This document shows positions 51,957 through 59,579 of a stretch of DNA of 64,000 nt, piece after piece (position 1 is the first letter of the stretch; each line of letters begins with the position of its first letter). The stretch spans positions 1 to 64,000 of the forward strand of contig NZ_JAWOCR010000054.1 in NCBI RefSeq assembly GCF_046483665.1, written 5' to 3'. The position numbers and the translations under genes are program-made. A model generated the notes under the pieces. The model saw only the letters and a program-made list of their open reading frames with translations. It searched no databases and was not told the origin of the DNA. This stretch comes from Thiohalophilus sp046483665. GTDB taxonomy: Bacteria; Pseudomonadota; Gammaproteobacteria; UBA6429; Thiohalophilaceae.

Positions 51957-53309
51957 ATGTCCCAAATGACGCCCCGTGAGATTGTCCAGGAACTGGACAA
52001 ACACATCATCGGCCAGTCCGCTGCCAAGCGGGCGGTGGCTATCGCTTTACGTAACCGCTGGCGACGCAGTTGTGTGGATGTTGATCTGCGCAACGAGATC
52101 ACACCCAAGAACATTCTGATGATCGGCCCCACCGGGGTCGGCAAGACCGAGATCGCCCGGCGCCTGGCACGGCTGGCCAATGCCCCGTTCATCAAGGTGG
52201 AGGCGACCAAGTTCACCGAAGTCGGCTATGTCGGGCGGGATGTGGAATCGATCATCCGCGATCTGGTCGAGGTTTCTATCAAGATTACTCGCGAGCAGGC
52301 GATGGACAAGGTCCGCCACCGGGCGTCCGATGCTGCCGAAGAACGGGTCCTGGATATCCTGCTGCCGCCGGCACGGGGTAGCAGCTTTGAGTTCAGCGCC
52401 GAAGAACCCGCTGAAAAAAGCAGCGAGCAGGAAAATACCACCCGGCAAAAATTCCGCAAGAAGTTGCGTGAGGGTGAACTGGATGACAAGGAAATCGAAG
52501 TCGAGGTCAGCGACTCACCGATGGGCGTCGAGATCATGGCCCCGCCCGGCATGGAGGAAATGACCAACCAGCTACAGGGCATGTTCCAGAATCTCTCGGG
52601 CCAGCGCACCAGAACCCGCAAGATGACGATCCGCCAGGCCCTCAAAACCCTGACCGACGAGGAAGCGGAGAAGCTGGTTAATGAGGAAGAAGTCAAAATC
52701 AAGGCGGTGGAAAACGTCGAACAGCACGGTATCGTCTTTCTGGACGAGATGGACAAAATCGCCAGGCGTAGCGAAACTTCCGGTACCGATGTCTCGCGCG
52801 AAGGCGTTCAGCGGGACCTGTTGCCGCTGGTGGAAGGCTCCAGCGTCAGCACCAAGTACGGCGTAGTGCGCACGGATCACATTCTGTTTATCGCCTCGGG
52901 CGCGTTTCATCTGTCCAAACCATCGGATCTGATCCCCGAATTACAGGGTCGCTTACCGATCCGGGTAGAACTGGAGCCACTCACTACCGACGACTTTGTC
53001 CGCATCCTCACCGAACCCGATGCATCACTGACCGAGCAGTATCGCGCCCTGATGTATACCGAAGATGTGCAGCTTGAATTCACCGACGAAGGGATTCATC
53101 GACTGGCCGAGATTGCCTGGCAGGTCAACGAACGTACCGAAAATATCGGCGCACGACGTCTGCATACCATGCTCGAGCGACTGCTGGAGCAAATTTCTTT
53201 CAGTGCGTCGGAGCGGGCCGGCGAACAGATCAAAATCACTGCGGACTTTGTGGATGAAAATCTTGCCGAGCTGGCGCAAGATGAGGATCTGAGTCGTTAT
53301 ATTCTGTAG
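51957..53309 (+). CDS. hslU: ATP-dependent protease ATPase subunit HslU
   Basis: 450 aa from ATG 51957 (MSQMTPREIVQELDKHIIGQ); E. coli has 443. It is the AAA+ unfoldase partner of HslV. Walker A is MIGPTGVGKTEIARRLARL, the pore motif is in KFTEVGYVGRDVES, and Walker B is GIVFLDEMDKIAR. The I-domain is inserted at about residues 110-235. The C-terminal residues (DEDLSRYIL) that insert into HslV pockets are typical. It is co-transcribed with hslV. Confidence 0.97.
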   Translation: MSQMTPREIVQELDKHIIGQSAAKRAVAIALRNRWRRSCVDVDLRNEITPKNILMIGPTGVGKTEIARRLARLANAPFIKVEATKFTEVGYVGRDVESIIRDLVEVSIKITREQAMDKVRHRASDAAEERVLDILLPPARGSSFEFSAEEPAEKSSEQENTTRQKFRKKLREGELDDKEIEVEVSDSPMGVEIMAPPGMEEMTNQLQGMFQNLSGQRTRTRKMTIRQALKTLTDEEAEKLVNEEEVKIKAVENVEQHGIVFLDEMDKIARRSETSGTDVSREGVQRDLLPLVEGSSVSTKYGVVRTDHILFIASGAFHLSKPSDLIPELQGRLPIRVELEPLTTDDFVRILTEPDASLTEQYRALMYTEDVQLEFTDEGIHRLAEIAWQVNERTENIGARRLHTMLERLLEQISFSASERAGEQIKITADFVDENLAELAQDEDLSRYIL

Positions 53310-53355
53310 GCGCCTCCTACGCGACAGGCGCACCGAACCATGAGGTTATTCAAGC

Positions 53356-53739
53356 ATGAACAATGTAAAACCGACTGAAATCAATCTGCACAAGGCCTCC
53401 CATATTCTGGAAATTGCCTTTGACGACGGCAGCCGTTTCGAACTGCCGACCGAATATCTGCGGGTTTATTCGCCGTCGGCCGAAGTCCAGGGCCATGGTC
53501 CGGGCCAGGAAAAACTCCAAATCGGCAAGCAGGACGTTAACATCGAACGTATCGAGCAGGTCGGGCACTATGCCGTTCAGCTCTACTTCGACGACAACCA
53601 CGATACCGGAATCTATTCGTGGGATACGCTCTACAACCTGGGCAAGAACTACGATGAATTGTGGCAGCAATACCTGGACCGGCTCAAGGAAGCCGGCAAG
53701 GAACGGCCCGAACCCGAACACCTCAAAAACAGGGCCTAG
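53356..53739 (+). CDS. DUF971 domain-containing protein
   Basis: 127 aa. The DUF971 core runs from LEIAFDDGSRFELPTEYLRV to DDNHDTGIYSWDTLYNLGKN. The domain also forms the zinc-binding N-terminal part of gamma-butyrobetaine hydroxylase-like proteins, and stand-alone versions are linked to iron-sulfur cluster or chaperone contexts. The exact function is unknown. The position after hslVU and before ubiE is common in gammaproteobacteria. The TAG stop directly adjoins a composite repeat. Confidence 0.9.
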   Translation: MNNVKPTEINLHKASHILEIAFDDGSRFELPTEYLRVYSPSAEVQGHGPGQEKLQIGKQDVNIERIEQVGHYAVQLYFDDNHDTGIYSWDTLYNLGKNYDELWQQYLDRLKEAGKERPEPEHLKNRA

Positions 53740-53836
53740 GGACGAGTTACGAGGGACGAGGTAAGTTATTCACCACCAGGACACCAAGACACGAAGTAAT
53801 AAAAATTTTCTTGGTGTCTTTGTGTCTTGGTGGTAA
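53738..53836 (+). repeat. composite repeat: ACGAG minisatellite plus CACCACCAGGACACC inverted repeat
   Basis: GGGACGAGTTACGAGGGACG followed by AGGTAAG (53739-53765) is the minisatellite. It is followed by the inverted repeat CACCACCAGGACACCAAGAC (53771-) and TGTGTCTTGGTGGTAA (ending 53836), with an AT-rich centre. The arms are nearly perfect complements, making this the cleanest copy in the window. It fills the DUF971-ubiE gap. Confidence 0.88.
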
Positions 53837-53877
53837 AAAATAAAACTCGGTAACTTCATCTGACAACGGCGTGCACT

Positions 53878-54621
53878 ATGAAAAAGACCACCCATTTCGG
53901 TTACCAGGAAGTCCCGTACGAGGAGAAGGTGCGCAAGGTTGCGGGGGTGTTTCATTCGGTGGCCGGCAAGTACGATCTGATGAACGACCTGATGTCGATG
54001 GGTGTCCATCGGCTCTGGAAGCGTTATACGCTGGATATGAGCGGTGTACGCCGCGGCGATCAGGTGCTGGATCTGGCCGGGGGCACCGGCGATCTGGCGG
54101 AAAAGTTTTCCCGCATGGTGGGTTCCGAGGGTTCAGTGACACTGGCGGATATTAATGAATCCATGCTGCGCATGGGCCGGGATCGGCTGATCAACGACGG
54201 TATCGTCGGTAACCTGCGCTATGTGCAGGCCAATGCTGAGTGTTTGCCGTTTCCCGATAATCATTTCGATGCCATCACCATCGCCTTTGGCCTGCGTAAT
54301 GTGACCGACAAGGACGCCGCATTACGTTCCATGTTGCGTGTGCTCAAACCGGGCAAGCCGTTGCTGGTACTGGAGTTTTCCAGACCGGTAATCAAGCCGC
54401 TCAATCCGGTCTATGACGTCTACTCGTTCAAGGTATTGCCAGTGCTGGGCAAGCTGTTTGCCAACGATCCGGACAGCTATCGTTATCTGGCCGAGTCAAT
54501 TCGCAAACACCCGGACCAGGAGACCCTCAAGGGTATGATGCAAGAGGCCGGCTTCGAGCGTTGCGAGTATTACAATCTCAGCGGCGGTATCGTCGCCCTG
54601 CATCGCGGTTACAAGTTATGA
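53878..54621 (+). CDS. ubiE: ubiquinone/menaquinone biosynthesis C-methyltransferase UbiE
   Basis: 247 aa; E. coli has 251. It C-methylates the quinone ring using SAM. Signatures are VAGVFHSVAGKYDLMNDLMS, the SAM motif QVLDLAGGTGDLA, and ITIAFGLRNVTDKDAALRSM. The start MKKTTHFGYQEVP matches the family. Its stop overlaps the RDD gene ATG (ATGA). In E. coli ubiJ follows directly; here an RDD gene lies between. Confidence 0.97.
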   Translation: MKKTTHFGYQEVPYEEKVRKVAGVFHSVAGKYDLMNDLMSMGVHRLWKRYTLDMSGVRRGDQVLDLAGGTGDLAEKFSRMVGSEGSVTLADINESMLRMGRDRLINDGIVGNLRYVQANAECLPFPDNHFDAITIAFGLRNVTDKDAALRSMLRVLKPGKPLLVLEFSRPVIKPLNPVYDVYSFKVLPVLGKLFANDPDSYRYLAESIRKHPDQETLKGMMQEAGFERCEYYNLSGGIVALHRGYKL

Positions 54622-55121
54622 CCGCCGCGGCTGCCAGAACCCAGTATGCCGGCTTCTGGCGACGCTTTCTGGCTTTACTGCTTGACGGTGTGCTGTATAC
54701 GGCGCTGATTCTTCCGCTTCTGGTCTCGATCTACGGGCCTGGCTATCTGAACTGGTGGCTGAGTAACAGCAGCGAGCTGGCCAGTTATGGCGTGGCCGAC
54801 CTGCTTATCACCTATGTTTCCCCGTTTGTGCTGGTCATTATTTTCTGGCGGCGCTGGCAGGCCACCCCCGGCAAATTGCTGCTCGATTGCCGGGTAGTGG
54901 ATGCCAACACACATCAACCCCTGAGTCTGCGTCAGGCCATCATCCGTGCACTGGGCTATATCCTCTCGGCCTTGCCTTTCTATCTTGGTTTTGTCTGGGC
55001 CGCCATTGATAAACGCAAGCAGGCCTTGCATGACAAGCTGGCCGGCAGCGTAGTGATCCAGGTGATCGATGATGATAGCGACATCAGTGTCGAGCAATGG
55101 CAGGAGCGCCTGAGCCTGTGA
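54618..55121 (+). CDS. RDD-family membrane protein
   Basis: 167 aa. Three membrane segments are likely: RFLALLLDGVLYTALILPLL, LITYVSPFVLVIIFWRRW and ALGYILSALPFYLGFVWAAI. The defining Arg-Asp-Asp signature is seen as YAGFWRRFLALLLDGVLY, with TPGKLLLDCRVVDA and DKRKQALHDKLAGSVVI. The function of RDD proteins is mostly unknown; some are suggested transporters. It overlaps both neighbours by 4 bp (ATGA with ubiE, GTGA with ubiJ), so it is locked into the ubiquinone operon here. Confidence 0.9.
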   Translation: MTAAAARTQYAGFWRRFLALLLDGVLYTALILPLLVSIYGPGYLNWWLSNSSELASYGVADLLITYVSPFVLVIIFWRRWQATPGKLLLDCRVVDANTHQPLSLRQAIIRALGYILSALPFYLGFVWAAIDKRKQALHDKLAGSVVIQVIDDDSDISVEQWQERLSL

Positions 55122-55756
55122 GTCTGGGCGCTGAAACCCTGGTCTTGCTGGAGGTAGCGGTGGAGACGGGACTGAACCGTGCGCTGCGCCTGGACCCGAT
55201 GACCTTTGAGCAACTGGCGCGCTTCGAGGGCAAGCGGATCGCGCTTGTACTCAAAGGCACCGGTCTGACACTGTTATTGTTGCCCGGGCACGATGGTATC
55301 CAGGTGATGAGCGGGGACGCGGATCAGGCGGATACCGTAATCAGCGGAACCCCGCTGGCACTGGCCGAACTGAGCGTCGGGGACGCACGACGGGTTTTGT
55401 TTGCCGGGGAGGTGACGATCCGTGGTGATGTGGAAACCGGTCAGGCCTTCAAGCGTCTGCTGGATCATCTCGACATTGACTGGGAAGAACAGTTGAGCCG
55501 TTACCTCGGTGATGTGGCCGCTCACAAGCTGGGCGATCTGTTTCGTAGCTTGCAGGGATGGAGTCAGCAGGCACGACACATCCTGGGACGTAATCTGGCG
55601 GAGTTCCTGCAGCAGGAAAGCCGACAACTGGCAACCCGGGAAGTGGTAACGGAGTTTGTTCGTGAGGTTGATCTCCTGCGCGATGACAGTGAGCGCTTGC
55701 AGCAGCGGGTTGTTCTGCTGCAACAGCAGTTGCCACAAGCTGGTGAGACTTCATAA
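55118..55756 (+). CDS. ubiJ: ubiquinone biosynthesis accessory factor UbiJ (SCP2 domain)
   Basis: 212 aa with a GTG start at 55118 overlapping the RDD stop; E. coli UbiJ has 201. An N-terminal SCP2 lipid-binding domain (about residues 10-110; PMTFEQLARFEGKRIALVLK, ADTVISGTPLALAELS) is followed by a helical coiled tail ending ERLQQRVVLLQQQLPQAGETS. UbiJ holds ubiquinone intermediates in the soluble Ubi complex. The usual next gene, ubiB, is absent. Confidence 0.9.
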   Translation: MSLGAETLVLLEVAVETGLNRALRLDPMTFEQLARFEGKRIALVLKGTGLTLLLLPGHDGIQVMSGDADQADTVISGTPLALAELSVGDARRVLFAGEVTIRGDVETGQAFKRLLDHLDIDWEEQLSRYLGDVAAHKLGDLFRSLQGWSQQARHILGRNLAEFLQQESRQLATREVVTEFVREVDLLRDDSERLQQRVVLLQQQLPQAGETS

Positions 55757-55886
55757 ATCCCGCTTTGCCGGCTATATAAAAGTTAACTTGCACAGGAACG
55801 AGAGCTCCGCAAAATAGAGTGCGATGCATTTTTTAATGCATTGGGTTATGCTTTGCCTTTCAGACTGCTTTGAAGGAGCAGGAACC

Positions 55887-56093
55887 ATGAGTCAGATCCT
55901 GAATGTCGCCGGCGAATCAAGCGGGGCCAGTGATGCCGCTTTGCAGGCGAGGGTTTCCAGCATACGGTCGCCAGGGTCGTCTGCATGGGAGCTGACACAA
56001 TGGCCGGCCACGCAGCGGGCCAGTCACGGCGCCTGTTTCATGGCGGCCAATGCTGATCTGCAAAGCAGCAGGGTCAATGAACCCGACCAGTAA
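55887..56093 (+). CDS. possible small protein of 68 aa
   Basis: The frame starts at ATG 55887 (MSQILNVAGESSGASDAALQ) with AAGGAGCAGGA 5-12 bases upstream, and ends eight bases before a perfect hairpin terminator. A hydrophilic, Ser/Ala-rich product without a signal peptide or membrane span is predicted. I recognise no family. The TATGCT at about 55847-55852 could be a -10. The well-placed ribosome site and terminator are the reasons for listing it; it could also be a non-coding transcript. Confidence 0.4.
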   Translation: MSQILNVAGESSGASDAALQARVSSIRSPGSSAWELTQWPATQRASHGACFMAANADLQSSRVNEPDQ

Positions 56094-56100
56094 TTTTCTA

Positions 56101-56131
56101 CAATGCCTGCCGTGAGCAGGCATTGTTGTTT
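56101..56131 (+). terminator. rho-independent terminator
   Basis: CAATGCCTGC (56101-56110) pairs perfectly with GCAGGCATTG (56116-56125) around CGTGA, followed by TTGTTT. It lies between the possible 68-aa gene and the PPi-PFK gene. Confidence 0.8.
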
Positions 56132-56184
56132 GGATCAGGATAAAAAACCGTACCACCATATTCAGTTGATAAAGGGGAATAGAT

Positions 56185-57513
56185 ATGGCTACCAAGAAAA
56201 AAGCCAAAAAGAAGGTCGCAAAGAAAAAAGCTGCGGCAGGGCGAGTAAAAAAAGAAGCACCGAAAAATGCCTTTTACGCCCAATCCGGCGGGGTGACCGC
56301 CGTGATCAATGCCAGTGCGGCGGGAGTGATCGAAACTGCGCGCAACAACAAGAACAAAATTGGTAAGGTCTATGCCGGGCGCAACGGGATTATCGGGGCG
56401 CTGACCGAGGACCTGATCGATACCAGCAAGGAGTCCGCCGCAGCCATCAAGGCATTGCGCCATACGCCGTCCGGCGCTTTCGGATCCTGTCGCTACAAGC
56501 TCAAGAGCCTGGAAGCCAATCGCCGCGAATATGAACGACTGATTGAAGTTTTCGAAGCGCATAATATCGGTTATTTCTTTTATAACGGTGGCGGCGATTC
56601 GGCGGATACCTGTCACAAGGTTTCCATGTTGTCGGAAAAAATGGGTTATCCGGTGCAGGCCATCCACGTTCCAAAAACCGTAGATAACGACTTGCCTATC
56701 ACCGACAATTGTCCCGGCTTCGGCTCGGTGGCCAAGTACATTGCCGTCTCGACCCGTGAAGCCAGCTTTGACGTACAGTCCATGGCCAAAACCTCGACCA
56801 AGGTATTTATCCTTGAGGTAATGGGGCGGCATGCCGGCTGGATCGCCGCCGCCGGTGGACTGGCTTCAAGTGAAGATACCAATATTCCGATCGTGATTCT
56901 GTTCCCGGAAGTGAAATTCAATCAGAAGAAGTTTCTGGCCAAGGTCAACGGCCTGGTCAAGAAGCACGGCTATTGTTCCGTGGTAGTGTCGGAAGGAGTT
57001 CGCTGGCCGGACGGTAAGTTCCTGGCCGAATCCGGACGCAAGGATGCCTTCGGCCATGCTCAGCTCGGTGGCGCTGCCACGGTCATTGCCGACATGGTCA
57101 GCAGTGAACTGGGACACAAGAACCACTGGGCAGTGGCTGATTATCTGCAGCGTGCCGCAAGGCATATCGCTTCCAAGACCGATGTGGACATGGCCTATGC
57201 CATGGGCAAGGCGGCCGTGCAGTTTGCCATCAAGGGGCATAACGCGGTAATGCCCACGGTGGATCGCATCTCCAACAAGCCCTTCAAGTGGAAAGTCGGT
57301 ATGGCCCCGCTGTCCAAAGTGGCCAATGTCGAGAAAATGATGCCGAACAATTTCATTACCACTGACGGTTTTGGCATCACTAAAAAATGTCGCGACTATA
57401 TGCAACCGTTAATCAAGGGAGAAGACTATCCGCCCTACAAGGACGGCTTGCCCAAATATGTCCGGCTCAAGAACGTGGCTGTAACGAAAAAACTGAAAAA
57501 GTTTACGATATAG
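56185..57513 (+). CDS. pyrophosphate-dependent 6-phosphofructokinase with lysine-rich N-terminal tail
   Basis: 442 aa. It interconverts fructose 6-phosphate and fructose 1,6-bisphosphate; PPi enzymes work in both directions. GGGDS (residues 135-139) has aspartate where ATP-type PFK has glycine, and PKTVDND (163-169) has the lysine at the position that is glycine in ATP enzymes; both mark PPi use. MGRHAGWIAAAGGLA is intact. Residues 1-26 (MATKKKAKKKVAKKKAAAGR plus VKKEAP) form a very basic tail resembling histone H1 or AlgP, outside the catalytic fold. AAAGGGGAAT lies before the start. A strong terminator follows. Confidence 0.93.
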   Translation: MATKKKAKKKVAKKKAAAGRVKKEAPKNAFYAQSGGVTAVINASAAGVIETARNNKNKIGKVYAGRNGIIGALTEDLIDTSKESAAAIKALRHTPSGAFGSCRYKLKSLEANRREYERLIEVFEAHNIGYFFYNGGGDSADTCHKVSMLSEKMGYPVQAIHVPKTVDNDLPITDNCPGFGSVAKYIAVSTREASFDVQSMAKTSTKVFILEVMGRHAGWIAAAGGLASSEDTNIPIVILFPEVKFNQKKFLAKVNGLVKKHGYCSVVVSEGVRWPDGKFLAESGRKDAFGHAQLGGAATVIADMVSSELGHKNHWAVADYLQRAARHIASKTDVDMAYAMGKAAVQFAIKGHNAVMPTVDRISNKPFKWKVGMAPLSKVANVEKMMPNNFITTDGFGITKKCRDYMQPLIKGEDYPPYKDGLPKYVRLKNVAVTKKLKKFTI

Positions 57514-57551
57514 TCCGGTCAACAAAAATAACCATAAAGCAGTAAGCAGTT

Positions 57552-57580
57552 GGGGCGGTTAAACCGCCCTGTTTTATTTT
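57552..57580 (+). terminator. rho-independent terminator of the PPi-PFK gene
   Basis: GGGCGGT (57553-57559) pairs with ACCGCCC (57563-57569), followed by TGTTTTATTTT. It is 40 bp after the stop codon. Confidence 0.88.
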
Positions 57581-58136
57581 AAAGGTAAAGCAATGAGATC
57601 GCGGTATTTGAGCCTGCGTATCTGCGAAAGTGAACGGTTCTGCTCAAAGCGCCGCACAGTTGCGGCAAGCCCCGGTTTATGGAATAGATACCGGGTGCTT
57701 TTTCTTGCTGCTAAACACAGTCTTTTGTCACGATGATCTGGCTGCGCCGGATTTGATCGATCATTGTTTTATCAAGAACGGTGAGAGCCCAGGATGAACG
57801 CGCCGCTGGCACTGCGTATACCCGCCGCGTCTTTCTGGAGGCGTGCCGTCTGGCATCATCATAGACAGGCAAGCCAGGGTTTATCTGCCGCACCGGTATG
57901 GGCCAGCTGGTTATACTCCGCTCCCGGTAGCGCAAGAGTCACCCTGTAAATACCAAGGCTGCATCGGTGCCTGATAAACCGATACACTCATATAATTAGT
58001 GTGATTAGGCTCACATTTTTTGCTATGCTTTAGAGGAGCACGAAGAGGCTGATATTTAACGTTTGTCGTCTTTCACCCCGAAAGCCGCCGATTTGATCGC
58101 CGGTTCAGCGTAACCGTTTATACAGGAGTGAGGGAG
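57581..58136. other. 556-bp gap with a CRP-like site, no supported gene before 58137
   Basis: The first 400 bp carry no credible gene: a 74-codon minus-strand frame (57711-57935) lacks a ribosome site and family traits. Near the right end are a CRP-like palindrome, an extended -10 (TGCTATGCT, 58021-58029) and a roughly 100-nt leader to the 90-aa gene, which contains GAAAGCC and CGGTTCAGCG stretches of no recognised class. Confidence 0.45.
58000..58015. promoter_or_regulatory. CRP/Vfr-type binding site
   Basis: TGTGA-TTAGGC-TCACA matches the CRP half-sites perfectly with the correct 6-bp spacer, flanked by A/T on both sides as in the 22-bp consensus. Its centre is about 28 bp upstream of the start point implied by the TATGCT -10, so it overlaps the -35 region. 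It could repress, or serve a different start point. Confidence 0.65.
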
Positions 58137-58409
58137 ATGGTCCGGGACGATGATAAATCACTGGAAAACACGATTGAGGCTCTGCGCGACCTCACTCAAT
58201 TGCTGCATCTTTCACACGAGGCCGCGTTACGCCTGAAGCAGAATGTGCCCGGTCAGGACTTTCCCACCGCCTACAAGCTGGCGAAAAAACTCAAGCTACT
58301 TCAAAATGCGGTTGAGGCCATGCAAAGTCAGATGGACCCCCGCGGCGGCGTAATACCAGGCAGCAAGCCTGTGCAGGATTTGATTAGCAGTTCAGACCAA
58401 CTGACCTGA
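58137..58409 (+). CDS. small hypothetical protein downstream of a CRP-like site
   Basis: 90 aa from ATG 58137 (MVRDDDKSLENTIEALRDLT), with CAGGAG eight bases upstream; a GTG at 58128 would add three residues. It is helical in the first 65 residues (LLHLSHEAALRLKQNVPGQD; AYKLAKKLKLLQNAVEAMQ), with a flexible Gly/Pro-containing tail. There is no signal peptide or membrane span. I recognise no family. It is convergent with the peptidase gene, 23 bp away. Confidence 0.6.
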   Translation: MVRDDDKSLENTIEALRDLTQLLHLSHEAALRLKQNVPGQDFPTAYKLAKKLKLLQNAVEAMQSQMDPRGGVIPGSKPVQDLISSSDQLT

Positions 58410-58432
58410 GAGTGTCGAGTGCGCCAGTGTTT

Positions 58433-59485
58433 TTACTCGACATTGTTGAGCAGAATTTTTTTGCGTTGTTCGGGGGTGAGTCCGGCGAGCTTTTCTATCG
58501 CTTTATAGAAGTCGGTCAGATCACCGTCGAGTGAATCAAGCAGCTGCTCGAACCCGGCAACCTGTTCCCGGTACGTGGCGATCAGGGCCAGGTGGGCATT
58601 GTTGAGCCGTTGTTGCATCCAGTTATCGTAACCGCCATAACCCGCCCACTGCTGCTTAAGGATTTGATAATCCTGTTTGAGTTGCGCGAAGTGATGACGT
58701 TTTCGTGCCTGTTTGAGCATATCGTTGAGATCGCTTGCATAAAGGCGTTTCAGCCGCTGCCGGGTGGTCAGTAACAGATTGTGAAACTGGCGACGGCGTT
58801 CAAGGGTCTGGCGATAATGGGTATAAGCCTGGTTACGCCCGCGGGCAGCGAACCAGCGTTTGACCCCCTCCTGCTCGATGAATACGGCAAAGCTTTCGTT
58901 AAAGGACGGATCATCGGCAAAATAGAATTTCTGGTGCGCCAGTTCGTGAAATACAATGCCAACCCGTCGGGCTTCGTTACGTAACAGCATGGTGTTGAGC
59001 AGGGGATCCTCGAACCAGCCCAGCGTGGAGTAGGCGCGCGCGCCGGCAACATAGGTATCATAACCTTCCTTTTCCAGTCCGGCGGCATATTCGTTGGCCT
59101 GTTGTTCACTGAAATAACCGCGATAGTTCAAACACCCGGCAAACAGAAAACACCACTGGTGAGGTTCGATCGACAATGGGGGTGTCGCGATGATGTTCCA
59201 TACGGCATATTCCCGATCAATATCGGCGTAATAGCGATAGCTGTCGTTATCAGGCAATTGTAATGCCTCGACGGCAAACTGACGGGCATTCTGTATATCT
59301 AGCAAGGCAGCGCGCAGTTCGGTCCCGGTATCGGGGTTACTGATGACCTCGCTTACCGGCCGCGCCTGGTTAAGAATTGCAGCATGGCCGTTAACTGCCT
59401 GCAGGTAATACGAGACCGTACTGCAGCCCGAAAGCGTGGTGAGGAACACGCAGAGTAACAGGGATTTATACAGGTGAAAGGTCAT
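58433..59485 (-). CDS. aminopeptidase-like lipoprotein (DUF2265 / COG4324)
   Basis: 350 aa. The lipobox is LTTLSGCSTVSYY. A single zinc-protease motif FHELAHQKFYF lies near residue 180, with a glutamate-rich second segment FNESFAVFIEQEGVKRWF. This matches the putative-aminopeptidase family of periplasmic lipoproteins (COG4324). The substrate is unknown. The C-terminal third is helical with many Lys/Gln. It is divergent from moxR across 94 bp. Confidence 0.88.
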   Translation of the reverse strand: MTFHLYKSLLLCVFLTTLSGCSTVSYYLQAVNGHAAILNQARPVSEVISNPDTGTELRAALLDIQNARQFAVEALQLPDNDSYRYYADIDREYAVWNIIATPPLSIEPHQWCFLFAGCLNYRGYFSEQQANEYAAGLEKEGYDTYVAGARAYSTLGWFEDPLLNTMLLRNEARRVGIVFHELAHQKFYFADDPSFNESFAVFIEQEGVKRWFAARGRNQAYTHYRQTLERRRQFHNLLLTTRQRLKRLYASDLNDMLKQARKRHHFAQLKQDYQILKQQWAGYGGYDNWMQQRLNNAHLALIATYREQVAGFEQLLDSLDGDLTDFYKAIEKLAGLTPEQRKKILLNNVE

Positions 59486-59579
59486 AATTCGGTAAATTTT
59501 GCGCGTGTGATGCTGATATGCCGGTTGAACCTACTATATAATAGTGTGTCAGATTCTACAGACTTTTTCCCGAGTGATT

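Noticed and set aside
57711..57935. A 74-codon minus-strand frame after the PPi-PFK terminator
   Set aside because: No ribosome site and no recognisable composition or motif.
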